NCBI GenBank assembly: GCA_030267565.1
Contig: BRXU01000063.1
Location: 62,001 to 126,000 of the forward strand
DNA length: 64,000 bases
Source: Pleodorina starrii
Lineage: Eukaryota; Chlorophyta; Chlorophyceae; Chlamydomonadales; Volvocaceae
Reading direction: 5' to 3'
The first letter of the stretch is position 1, and every line of letters starts with the position of its first letter. A model generated the notes under the pieces. It was given only the letters and a program-made list of their open reading frames with translations. It ran no database searches and had not been told where the DNA came from. Positions 16,313 through 23,897 of the stretch are shown one piece after another. Both the position numbers and the translations under genes were made by a program.

Positions 16313-17011
16313 ATGACCACCGACGACAGACCCGTCCTCGTGTTCGACGTGAACGAGACCCTCTCCGACATGCGCCCCCTGCGCCACGCCTTCGAGGAGG
16401 TCGGGGTGCCGGGGGAGCTGGCGGCCACGTGGTTCGCCTCCGTCCTGCGGGAGGGCTTCGCGCTGGCCGTCCACGGAGAGGCCCAGCCGTTCTCCGTGCT
16501 GGGGCAGGAGACGGCGCGCGCGCTCTTCACCCTGCACCCGCCGGCCGAGGACGTGGAGGACGCCGTGGCCCGGGTCCTGGACGCCGTGCAGCGGCTGCCC
16601 CTGCACGCGGACGTCCCGGACGGGGTGCGCTCCCTGGCCGACGCCGGGTTCCGGCTCACGGCCCTCACCAACGGCTCCGCGGCCACCGCCGAGGGCCTGC
16701 TCGAGCGCGGGGGCGTGCGGCAGCACTTCGAGCGCGTCTGCTCCGTCGAGGAGGCCCCCTGCTGGAAGCCGGCGTCCGAGGCCTACACCTGGGCGAGCGG
16801 GGCCTGGGGCGTGCCGCCGGAGCAGATGCTCATGGTCGCGGTGCACCCCTGGGACCTGCACGGCGCCGCCCGGGCGGGGCTGCGCACGGCCTGGATCGAC
16901 CGGCACGGCTCGCCCTGGCCGGCGTACGCGCGCACCCCGGACCTCAGGGTGTCCGGGGTGCGGGAGCTCGCCGCGCGGCTGGCGGCCGGCGGCGCCGGGC
17001 TGACGGCCTGA
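16313..17011 (+). CDS. Haloacid dehalogenase type II-like HAD hydrolase
   Basis: HAD enzyme resembling L-2-haloacid dehalogenases (type II), which hydrolyse 2-haloalkanoates through an aspartyl ester. The 232 aa product from ATG 16313 has FDVNETLSD (nucleophile Asp12, with Asn in place of the second Asp, as in the dehalogenase branch), LTNGSAAT (motif II), CWKPASEAY (Lys) and VAVHPWDLHGAARAGLRTAWIDR, a typical signature. The frame stays open upstream into the previous gene but the ATG has a purine-rich GAAAGG upstream. Substrate is inferred from family only. It converges on the oxidoreductase gene, leaving 9 bases between stops. Confidence 0.75.
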   Translation: MTTDDRPVLVFDVNETLSDMRPLRHAFEEVGVPGELAATWFASVLREGFALAVHGEAQPFSVLGQETARALFTLHPPAEDVEDAVARVLDAVQRLPLHADVPDGVRSLADAGFRLTALTNGSAATAEGLLERGGVRQHFERVCSVEEAPCWKPASEAYTWASGAWGVPPEQMLMVAVHPWDLHGAARAGLRTAWIDRHGSPWPAYARTPDLRVSGVRELAARLAAGGAGLTA

Positions 17012-17020
17012 CGGCTCAGC

Positions 17021-18028
17021 TCACAGCTTGACGACCATCTTGCCGGTGTTGGCCCCGGCGAGCAGGTCGATGAACGCCTGCGGGGCGTCGTCCAGCCCCT
17101 CGCGCACGGTCTCGTCCCACCGGATCTCGCCGGCCGCGAGCCAGCCGGCCATCTTCTCGCGGAACTCCGGGCCCAGGTCCTGGTGACCGCTCACCAGGAA
17201 GCCCTGCAGGCTCAGCTGCTTGCCGATCGCCAGCGCCAGGTTCCGCGGCGCCGCCGGGGGCTCGGTCGCGTTGTACTGCGAGATCGCCCCGCACAGGCAC
17301 ACGCGGCCGTGGACGTTCAGCGCGGAGATCGCGGCCTCCAGGTGCTCGCCGCCCACGTTGTCGAAGTAGACGTCGATGCCCTCGGGCGCCGCGCGCCGCA
17401 GCTGGGGGAGGACCGGGCCGTCGTGGTAGTCGAAGGCGGCGTCGAAGCCGAGCTCCAGCAGGCGGGCGACCTTCTCGGGGGAGCCGGCGCTGCCGATCAC
17501 GCGGGCGGCGCCGCTGAGCTTCGCGATCTGGCCGACGAGCGAGCCCACGGCCCCGGCGGCGCCGGAGACGAAGACCGTGTCCCCGGGCCGGAACCGTGCG
17601 GCCGCCATGAGGCCGGCGTACGCGGTGAGCCCCGGCATGCCGAGCACTCCCAGGTAGGCCGACTCCGGGGCGAGGCCGGGGTCCACCACGGTGGCGGAGG
17701 AGGCCTCGACGAGCGCGTGCTCCCGCCACCCGGCCCCGTGCAGCACCGTGGCGCCCACGGGCAGCTCGGGCGCGGAGGAAGCGATGACCTCGCCGACGGC
17801 GCCGCCGTCGAGCGGGCGGTCCACCTGGAACGGCGGGACGTAGGACTTCACGTCGTTCATCCGGCCGCGCATGTACGGGTCCACGGACATCCAGCGGTTG
17901 GCGACCACGACCTGGCCGGGGCCGGGCGCGGGCAGCGCGGCCTCCTCGAGCCGGAAGTTCTCGGGGGTGGGGGTGCCGTCGGGGCGGGAGGCGAGCACGA
18001 CCTGGCGGGTGCTGGTGGGCGGGTTCAT
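17021..18028 (-). CDS. NADP-dependent oxidoreductase (CurA/LTB4DH-like MDR)
   Basis: Zinc-free medium-chain reductase of the curcumin reductase / leukotriene B4 dehydrogenase family, which reduces activated double bonds of enones with NADPH. The 335 aa product has an N-terminal GroES-like domain (MSVDPYMRGRMND is characteristic) and a Rossmann domain with SGAAGAVGSLVGQIAK (about 150-165). Conserved DVYFDNVGGEHL and ISQYN follow. AGGAG precedes the ATG at 18028. It lies 44 bases downstream of ohr, so it is probably part of the peroxide-response operon and may clear reactive aldehydes or enones made by lipid peroxidation. Confidence 0.85.
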   Translation of the reverse strand: MNPPTSTRQVVLASRPDGTPTPENFRLEEAALPAPGPGQVVVANRWMSVDPYMRGRMNDVKSYVPPFQVDRPLDGGAVGEVIASSAPELPVGATVLHGAGWREHALVEASSATVVDPGLAPESAYLGVLGMPGLTAYAGLMAAARFRPGDTVFVSGAAGAVGSLVGQIAKLSGAARVIGSAGSPEKVARLLELGFDAAFDYHDGPVLPQLRRAAPEGIDVYFDNVGGEHLEAAISALNVHGRVCLCGAISQYNATEPPAAPRNLALAIGKQLSLQGFLVSGHQDLGPEFREKMAGWLAAGEIRWDETVREGLDDAPQAFIDLLAGANTGKMVVKL

Positions 18029-18072
18029 CGGTTCTCCTGGGGGTCGAGGGAAGGGGGTTGGGGGAGCGGGGA

Positions 18073-18495
18073 TCAGTCGTCGGCGACGGTGACGCGGACG
18101 TCGACGTTGCCGCGGGTGGCGTTCGAGTACGGGCACACCTGGTGGGCCTTGTCCGCCAGGGCCTGCGCGGTGGCCGGGTCGAGGTCGGGGAGCACGACCT
18201 CGAGGTCGACCTCGAGGCCGAAGCCGCCCTGGCCGTTGCCGCCGATGCCCACGCGGGCCCCGACGCTGGAGTCGCCGAGCTTCACCTTCTCCTGCCGGGC
18301 CACCATCTGCAGCGCGGAGTGGAAGCAGGCGGCGTAGCCCGCGGCGAAGAGCTGCTCGGGGTTGGCGCCGTCGCCGGAGCCGCCCATCTCCTGCGGGACG
18401 GCCAGGCCAAGGTCGATCCGGCCGTCGGTGGTGCGGGTGCGGCCGTTGCGGCCGGCGCCGGTGGCGAGGGCCTCGGCGGTGTAGACGGTGTCCAT
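18073..18495 (-). CDS. ohr: Organic hydroperoxide resistance protein Ohr
   Basis: Thiol peroxidase that reduces organic and lipid hydroperoxides using lipoyl-protein reductants. The 140 aa product is full length with both family cysteines: the peroxidatic Cys57 in GYAACFHSAL and the resolving Cys in VCPYSNATRGN near 121. It starts five bases after the ohrR stop and is co-transcribed with it. OhrR should relieve repression on oxidation. Confidence 0.93.
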   Translation of the reverse strand: MDTVYTAEALATGAGRNGRTRTTDGRIDLGLAVPQEMGGSGDGANPEQLFAAGYAACFHSALQMVARQEKVKLGDSSVGARVGIGGNGQGGFGLEVDLEVVLPDLDPATAQALADKAHQVCPYSNATRGNVDVRVTVADD

Positions 18496-18500
18496 GCTGG

Positions 18501-18995
18501 TCACTCCTGGGTGTCGGTGGTGGTGGTTCGGATTCCGGTGCTGTCCGCACCGGGGCGATCCGCTGCGTCCGGATCGGCGGGGGCGCCGATCCGCCGGGCC
18601 AGTGCCCGCAGCGTCTCCATCTCGGCGGCGGTCAGCCCCGAGGCCTCCAGGACGCGCTGCTGCACGGCCGGGGCGCGCTCGCGCAGCCGGTGGCCGGACG
18701 GCGTGAGGTGGACGGTGACCCGCCGCTCGTCGTCGTGCCCCCGGCGGCGCTCGAGGAGGCCGCCGGACTCCATCCGCTTGAGCAGCGGGGAGAGGGTGCC
18801 GCTGTCCAGGCGGAGGCGGGAGCCCAGCGCCGAGACGGTCTGGCCGTCCGCCTCCCACAGCGCGAGCAGCGCGAGGTACTGCGGATAGGTCAGGCCGAGC
18901 TCCGCCAGCGGCTCGCGGTAGGCCGCGGTCGTGGCCCGTGAGGCGGCGTAGAGCGCGAAGCACAGCTGCGCGTCGAGCCGGAGGTCTGCGTCCAT
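18501..18995 (-). CDS. ohrR: MarR-family organic peroxide sensor OhrR
   Basis: Peroxide-sensing repressor of ohr. The 164 aa product has the single reactive Cys12 in LDAQLCFALYAASR, equivalent to Cys15 of Bacillus OhrR, and the conserved LTYPQYLALLALWE. The winged helix runs about 48-95 (TVSALGSRLRLDSGTLSPLLKRM, wing with DERR). The C-terminal 25 residues are a Pro/Thr/Asp tail without structure. No second Cys is seen, so it belongs to the one-Cys class. An operator-like repeat lies just upstream. Confidence 0.92.
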   Translation of the reverse strand: MDADLRLDAQLCFALYAASRATTAAYREPLAELGLTYPQYLALLALWEADGQTVSALGSRLRLDSGTLSPLLKRMESGGLLERRRGHDDERRVTVHLTPSGHRLRERAPAVQQRVLEASGLTAAEMETLRALARRIGAPADPDAADRPGADSTGIRTTTTDTQE

Positions 18996-19019
18996 GACCC
19001 CATGGTGGCACGGGAATCA

Positions 19020-19049
19020 GTTGGGCACAACTCAGTTGTGCACAACCTA
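19020..19049 (-). promoter_or_regulatory. OhrR operator-like tandem repeat
   Basis: Two 15-base repeats of the form GTTG(G/T)GCACAAC, at 19020-19034 and 19035-19049; the second contains the perfect palindrome TTGTGCACAA (19036-19045). They lie 25-54 bases before the ohrR start. Likely autoregulatory OhrR sites. Confidence 0.6.
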
Positions 19050-19063
19050 AAGCGGCGCGCGGG

Positions 19064-21913
19064 TCAGCGGGTCGCCTCCTCCAGGTGCTCGAGCACGTGC
19101 CGGTACGGGTGGCCGGTGGCCTCCGTCATGCCCTGCTCGCACGTGCGGTTGAGGGACGCGTAGGCGTCGAAGCGGCGGCCGGTGACCTCGCGGGCCTCGG
19201 CCGCGGTGGCGGAGGCCGTGAACTCGGGGTGCAGCATCCCGCGGTCCCCGGCGTAGGCGCAGCAGCCCCAGTCCTTCGGCACGACCACGTCCTCGCTGAT
19301 CGCCCGGGCCAGGGTCTCGAAGGCGCCGGTGATGCCCAGGTGCACGCTCGAGCACGTGGGGTGCAGCGACATGGACTCGATCGGGCGGCTGACGGTCAGC
19401 CGCCCCAGCACCCGGTCCGCCACGAACGCCACCGCGTCCACGAACCGCAGCGCGTGGTACTCGCTGGACGCCGCCGCCAGCTCGGACATGGTCTCCAGGC
19501 CCTCGGTGCAGGACGCGGCGTCGCAGACGACCGGCAGCTCGCCCTGGCGGGTCGCCTCCCACAGCCCGGCCAGCGTCCGCTCCGACATCGTGGCGTACCC
19601 GGTGGGCAGCCCCTTCGACTTCCACGGCGTCCCGCAGCACAGGTTCCCGATGCCCTCGGGGACGGTGACGTGCACCCCGGCGCGGTCGCACAGCGCCAGG
19701 AACGCCTCCGAGGCGGTCAGGCCCGTGCCGCCCCCGGGGCGGGCGGCCGTGCCGAACATCGAGTTGATGCACGCCGGGAAGAACACGGCCTCCGCGGCCG
19801 GGTCCCGCCGGTGCGGCCGGGGCGGGCCGCCCGCGGGCAGCTCCGCCTTGTACTGCGGCACGTGCTCGGCGCCGAGGACGGCCCGGGCCGCGGCGGTCGC
19901 GGCGGCCGGCAGCGCGGCGGGCAGGGCCTTCGCGGCGGTCAGGCCGAGCCCGGCGCCCGTCGTCGTCGCCCCCCACGCCCGCGCGGCGGCGCCCCAGCCG
20001 GCGTCCGCGACCCGGTTGTGGTCCTCGGCGCGCAGCCGGCGCACGAGGTCCCCCGTGTTGATGAGCACGGGGCACGCCGTCACGCACATCCCGTCCACGG
20101 CGCACGTCTGCAGGCCCTCGTAGTCGTACTCGGCGCGCAGCCGGCCGGCGAGCTCCGTGTCCCCCCGCTCCTCGGCCGCCGCGATCTCCCGGCGGCCCAC
20201 GATGCGCTGCCGCGGCGTGAGGGTGAGGTCCTTGGACGGGCAGACCGGCTCGCAGTAGCCGCACTCCACGCACCGGTCCACCTCCTGCTCCACCGTGGGC
20301 GCGGTCTTGAGGTCCCGCACGTACACCGTGGGGTCCTCGTTGAGCAGCACGCCCGGGTTCAGCAGCGCGCCCGGGTCGACGAGCCGCTTGAGCGCCACCA
20401 TGACCTCGTAGAGCTCGTCCCCGTACTGCCGGCGCACGAACGGCGCCATGTTGCGGCCCGTGCCGTGCTCGGCCTTGAGCGAGCCGTGGTGGTCGAGGAC
20501 CAGGGCGACCATGTCCTCGGTGAAGCGCTCGTAGCGGGCCAGCAGGTCCGGGCGGTCGAACTGCTCGTTGAGCATGAAGTGCACGTTGCCGTCCTTGGCG
20601 TGCCCGAAGATCACCGAGTCCCGGTAGCCGTGGGCGTCGAAGAGCCCCGTGAGCTGCTCGCAGGTCTCGCCGAGCTCCGCGACAGGGACGACGACGTCCT
20701 CGAGCAGCGCGTTGGACCCGCTCGGCCGGGCACCCGCCACGGTGGTGTAGAGGCCCTTGCGCACGGTCCACAGCGCCGCCCGGGACGCGGGGTCGTCCGT
20801 CAGGGCGGGCGGTACTGCGAGGTCCAGGGTGCGGAACAGCCCGGCGGCGCCCGCCGAGAGCTCCTGCTCCTCCTCGGGCGTGCGGCCCTGGTACTCGACG
20901 AGCAGCGCCGCGTGGTCGCGGACGTCGATGTCCAGGATCTGCGCCGGGGCCAGTCCCGTGCGCTGGGAGACCTTCAGGGACGTGGCGTCCAGCAGCTCGA
21001 CCGTGGCCGAGCGGGCCGCCACCAGGGCGGGGACCGTGCGGGTGGCCGTGGCCAGGTCCGGGAACACCAGCAGCCCCGTGGAGGCGAACGGCAGGATCTC
21101 CACCGTCCGGAAGACCGCCTGGGCCACGAAGCCCAGGGTGCCCTCGCTGCCGACCATCAGGTGCTCGAGGATCCGCACCGGCTCGTCGTGGTCCAGGAAG
21201 GAGTTGAGGCCGTAGCCCATGGTGTTCTTCATCGAGAACTGCCGCTCGATTGTGCGCACCGACGCCGGGTCGCCGCGCACCCGGTCCCGCAGCCGCAGCA
21301 GACCCTCGTGCAGGGCCGGCTCGAGCTCCCGCAGCCGCCGGTCGGCGTCCGGGTCCGCGGTGTCCACCCGGGTCCCGGAGGGCAGGACGAACACCAGGGA
21401 CTCCAGCGTCCGATAGGTGTTGGCCTCGGTCCCGCAGGCCATGCCCGAGGAGTTGTTGGCCACCACACCGCCGATCGTGCACGCGGCCTCGCTCGCCGGG
21501 TCCGGCCCCAGCTTGCGGCCGTACGGGGCCAGCCGGGCATTGACCTGCCGCACCGTGGCCCCGGGCTGCACACGGACCCGCCGGCCGCCGTCCAGCACCT
21601 CGACCCCCCGGAAGTTCCGCCGGACGTCGACCAGCACCTGGTCCGTCACGGACTGCCCGGACAGGGACGTCCCGCCGGAGCGGAAGGTCAGGCCCAGGCC
21701 GTGGCGGGCGACCGCGCGGAAGAGGCGGCCCATGTCCGCGGCCGAGCGCGGGCGCACCACCGCCGCGGGCTGCAGCAGGTAGTGGGAGGCGTCGTGGGCC
21801 AGCGCGCGGTGCTCGAGCTCCGAGGTCACCACCGCGTCGCGGCCGCACCCGGCCCGCAGCTCCTCCAGCAGGGCCTCGGGGACAGGGGCGGGGTGCGTGC
21901 TGGGGGCGGTCAT
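19064..21913 (-). CDS. FAD-binding and Fe-S dehydrogenase, D-lactate dehydrogenase type
   Basis: Fused flavin and iron-sulfur dehydrogenase of 949 aa, the type that oxidises D-lactate or related D-2-hydroxyacids and feeds electrons to the respiratory chain at the membrane. The N-terminal half is a PCMH FAD domain (FRSGGTSLSGQS, GPDPASEAACTIGGVVANNSSGM) plus the FAD-oxidase C domain (VGSEGTLGFV, KAEHGTGRNMAPF). Next come two Fe-S clusters (CVECGYCEPVCPSKD; CAVDGMCVTACPV) and two CCG-type domains (CINSMFG...LCCGTPWKS and LHPTCSSVHLG...WGCCAYAGDRG). The ATG at 21913 follows AGGAG; the frame extends upstream without support. A palindrome matching the LldR consensus overlaps its promoter. Exact substrate is inferred. 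Confidence 0.85.
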   Translation of the reverse strand: MTAPSTHPAPVPEALLEELRAGCGRDAVVTSELEHRALAHDASHYLLQPAAVVRPRSAADMGRLFRAVARHGLGLTFRSGGTSLSGQSVTDQVLVDVRRNFRGVEVLDGGRRVRVQPGATVRQVNARLAPYGRKLGPDPASEAACTIGGVVANNSSGMACGTEANTYRTLESLVFVLPSGTRVDTADPDADRRLRELEPALHEGLLRLRDRVRGDPASVRTIERQFSMKNTMGYGLNSFLDHDEPVRILEHLMVGSEGTLGFVAQAVFRTVEILPFASTGLLVFPDLATATRTVPALVAARSATVELLDATSLKVSQRTGLAPAQILDIDVRDHAALLVEYQGRTPEEEQELSAGAAGLFRTLDLAVPPALTDDPASRAALWTVRKGLYTTVAGARPSGSNALLEDVVVPVAELGETCEQLTGLFDAHGYRDSVIFGHAKDGNVHFMLNEQFDRPDLLARYERFTEDMVALVLDHHGSLKAEHGTGRNMAPFVRRQYGDELYEVMVALKRLVDPGALLNPGVLLNEDPTVYVRDLKTAPTVEQEVDRCVECGYCEPVCPSKDLTLTPRQRIVGRREIAAAEERGDTELAGRLRAEYDYEGLQTCAVDGMCVTACPVLINTGDLVRRLRAEDHNRVADAGWGAAARAWGATTTGAGLGLTAAKALPAALPAAATAAARAVLGAEHVPQYKAELPAGGPPRPHRRDPAAEAVFFPACINSMFGTAARPGGGTGLTASEAFLALCDRAGVHVTVPEGIGNLCCGTPWKSKGLPTGYATMSERTLAGLWEATRQGELPVVCDAASCTEGLETMSELAAASSEYHALRFVDAVAFVADRVLGRLTVSRPIESMSLHPTCSSVHLGITGAFETLARAISEDVVVPKDWGCCAYAGDRGMLHPEFTASATAAEAREVTGRRFDAYASLNRTCEQGMTEATGHPYRHVLEHLEEATR

Positions 21914-21962
21914 GGGATCTCCTGACGGGGAGGCGGGGCAGCCGGGGTGGTCCACGCCACAT

Positions 21963-21981
21963 CCTATGGTGTGACCACAGG
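21963..21981 (-). promoter_or_regulatory. LldR/GntR-like operator at the dehydrogenase promoter
   Basis: Imperfect 19-base palindrome CCTATGGT-GTG-ACCACAGG (one mismatch). Its core TGGTGTGACCA fits TNGTNNNACNA, the consensus known for LldR and other FadR-type GntR regulators. It overlaps a possible -10 box (TAGGAT on the minus strand, 21961-21966) about 50 bases before the start. The rest of the 258-base gap shows nothing else I can name. Confidence 0.5.
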
Positions 21982-22171
21982 CGCCGCAGCGGTCCGTCCG
22001 GCGGGGGCCGCCGGGACCCGGCCGACCGGGCCCGTGCGCACGCCCATGCGCCCGCGTCCGTCCGGTCCGCCGGCCCCGGGCGGTGCGGGGGGATTGTGGG
22101 CGGCGTCGTTTTGGGGGAAGCTCGGGCCACGGGCCCGCCGGCCCGGGAGCCGACCCCTGGAGGAGATCACC

Positions 22172-22330
22172 ATGGACCCCATCTGCCCGTCCTGCGGCGG
22201 GCCCCTGCGCCAGATCCCCGAGGACCAGTGGCCCGAGGGCGGCCCGGTGCCGGAGGGCACGGTCGAGATGTACCTGTGCGACAGGACCAACCACCGGATC
22301 ATCGTGGCGGTCCCCGAGATCTCCGGGTGA
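22172..22330 (+). CDS. Small zinc-knuckle protein, unknown function
   Basis: A 52 aa protein starting at an ATG behind a strong GGAGGAG (22159-22165). It has a CPSCGG knuckle at Cys5/Cys8 and a second possible ligand pair CDRTNH (Cys36, His41), so it could bind one metal ion. It is acidic and Pro-rich in between. Its stop overlaps the GTG of the next gene (GTGA), so the two are translationally coupled. I do not recognise the family. Confidence 0.65.
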   Translation: MDPICPSCGGPLRQIPEDQWPEGGPVPEGTVEMYLCDRTNHRIIVAVPEISG

Positions 22331-22905
22331 GCGGCCCGGAGCCGGAGGTCCGCCGGGTGGTGGTGGTGCACGGCTACGACGCCGCCCCCGACCAGCACTG
22401 GTTCCCGTGGCTGCGCGACCGGCTCGCCGCCGAGGGCGTGCGGACCGAGGTCGTGGAGCTGCCGGAGCCGTCCTTCCCGGAATCCGGGGCGTGGCTGGCC
22501 GCCGTGGCACGGGCGGTCGGCGAGCCGGACCCGCACACCCACCTGGTGGGCCACAGCCTGGGCTGCATCACCATCCTGCGCCACCTCGCCGGTCTGCCCC
22601 AGCCGTGGACGCTCGGCGGGCTGGTGCTCGTGGCCGGCTTCACGGGACGGCTCGAGGCCGTGCCGCTCCTCGAGGAGTTCCTCGCCGAGGACGTGGACGT
22701 CTCCGCCGTGCGCGCCAACGCCCGGCGCCGCCTGGTGCTGCGCTCGGACAACGACCCGACCGTGCCGGCGGCCGCCACCGAGGCGCTCGCCGCGCGGCTC
22801 GACGCCCCCGTGCGGGTGGTGCCGCGGGCGGGACACTTCTGCGGCTCCGACGGCGTCACCCGCCTGCCCGCGGTGCTCGAGGCCCTGGTGCCGCGCGGCG
22901 GCTGA
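22327..22905 (+). CDS. RBBP9/YdeN-type serine hydrolase
   Basis: Small alpha/beta hydrolase of 192 aa in the RBBP9/YdeN family, cytoplasmic, with unknown natural substrates. The GTG at 22327 lies in a GTGA overlap with the upstream gene. Motifs: VVVVHGYDAAPDQHW (oxyanion region), nucleophile elbow GHSLG (Ser near 75), conserved SDNDPTVP carrying the acid, and the catalytic His in GHFCG near the C-terminus. HGY.A.P..HWF..L is typical of the family. Confidence 0.85.
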   Translation: MSGPEPEVRRVVVVHGYDAAPDQHWFPWLRDRLAAEGVRTEVVELPEPSFPESGAWLAAVARAVGEPDPHTHLVGHSLGCITILRHLAGLPQPWTLGGLVLVAGFTGRLEAVPLLEEFLAEDVDVSAVRANARRRLVLRSDNDPTVPAAATEALAARLDAPVRVVPRAGHFCGSDGVTRLPAVLEALVPRGG

Positions 22906-22953
22906 AAGCGCCCGCGCGGACGGCCGGCGTGCGGGCCGCCGGGGGAGGCCCGC

Positions 22954-23874
22954 TCAGTCCGTGAGCGTCAGCAGCACGGCCTCGGGCGGGCAGAACAGCC
23001 GGATCGGGGCGAAACGGGACGTCCCCAGGCCCGCCGACACGTTGACCGGCACCCCGCCCTGGGTGATGAGCCCCTTGCAGCGCTCCGGCTCGAGGTCGCA
23101 GTTGCTGACCAGCGCCCGCCCACCGGGCAGGCAGACCTGCCCGCCGTGCGTGTGCCCGGCCAGCACCAGCTGCGCGCCGTCCGCCGCGAACCGGTCCAGG
23201 GTCCGCAGGTAGGGGGCGTGGGCCACCCCGAGGCGCAGGTCCGCCGTCGCGGGGTCACCGAAGCCGGGGTGCCTGTCGTAGCCCAGGTGCGGGTCGTCCA
23301 CCCCGGACAGGTCCAGGGTGAGGCCCGCGACCTCCATCCGGGCGGAGCGGTTGATCAGCGGCGTCCAGCCCGCGGCGTCGAACGCGTCGTGCATGTCCTG
23401 GGTGGGCAGCCGGGGCGCCTCGTCCCGGCCCTCCCCGGAGGTGTCCCGCCACAGGTAGCGGAACGGGTTCTTGGGCCGCGGCGCGAAGTAGCAGTTGGAC
23501 CCCGGGACGTAGGCCCCGGGGAAGCGGAACAGCGGCTCCAGGATCTCCAGCAGCCACGGCAGCGCCCCGGGGTGGGAGAGGTTGTCCCCGGTGTCCACCA
23601 CGAGGTCCGGCTCCAGCGCCGCGAGCGAGTGCACGAACTCCCGCACGGCGCGCTGGCCGGGCCAGACGTGCAGGTCCGACAGGTGCAGGATCCGCAGCGG
23701 CGCGCTGCCCTCGGGCAGCAGCCGGAGCCGTTCCGTGCGCAGCTGGAACCGGCGGCGCTCGACGACGACGCCCCACGCGCCGAGGCCCGCCGCCGCCCCG
23801 GCACCGGCCGCCGTCACGGCGGCGGCGGTCCGCAGGACGGGCGCGACGGCGCCCCGGCCCCGGGGGGTGTGCAC
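22954..23874 (-). CDS. Membrane-anchored metallophosphoesterase
   Basis: Calcineurin-like phosphoesterase of 306 aa with an N-terminal membrane helix (about 8-30), so the catalytic domain is probably held at the membrane. Metal motifs in order: LSDLHVW, DTGDNLSHPG, then GVDDPH and AGHTHGGQ. I chose the GTG at 23874 because GGGAG lies 8 bases before it; the open frame extends further only as a shadow of the PBP gene. It follows the PBP gene by 23 bases in the same direction, the arrangement also known for ponA2-Rv3683 in mycobacteria. Substrate unknown. Confidence 0.82.
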   Translation of the reverse strand: MHTPRGRGAVAPVLRTAAAVTAAGAGAAAGLGAWGVVVERRRFQLRTERLRLLPEGSAPLRILHLSDLHVWPGQRAVREFVHSLAALEPDLVVDTGDNLSHPGALPWLLEILEPLFRFPGAYVPGSNCYFAPRPKNPFRYLWRDTSGEGRDEAPRLPTQDMHDAFDAAGWTPLINRSARMEVAGLTLDLSGVDDPHLGYDRHPGFGDPATADLRLGVAHAPYLRTLDRFAADGAQLVLAGHTHGGQVCLPGGRALVSNCDLEPERCKGLITQGGVPVNVSAGLGTSRFAPIRLFCPPEAVLLTLTD

Positions 23875-23897
23875 GCGATCCACTCCCGCTCCCGGCC

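Noticed and set aside
13780..16686. Antisense frame of 968 codons over M28 copy 3 and the HAD genes
   Set aside because: No motif, crosses several real genes and has no ribosome site.
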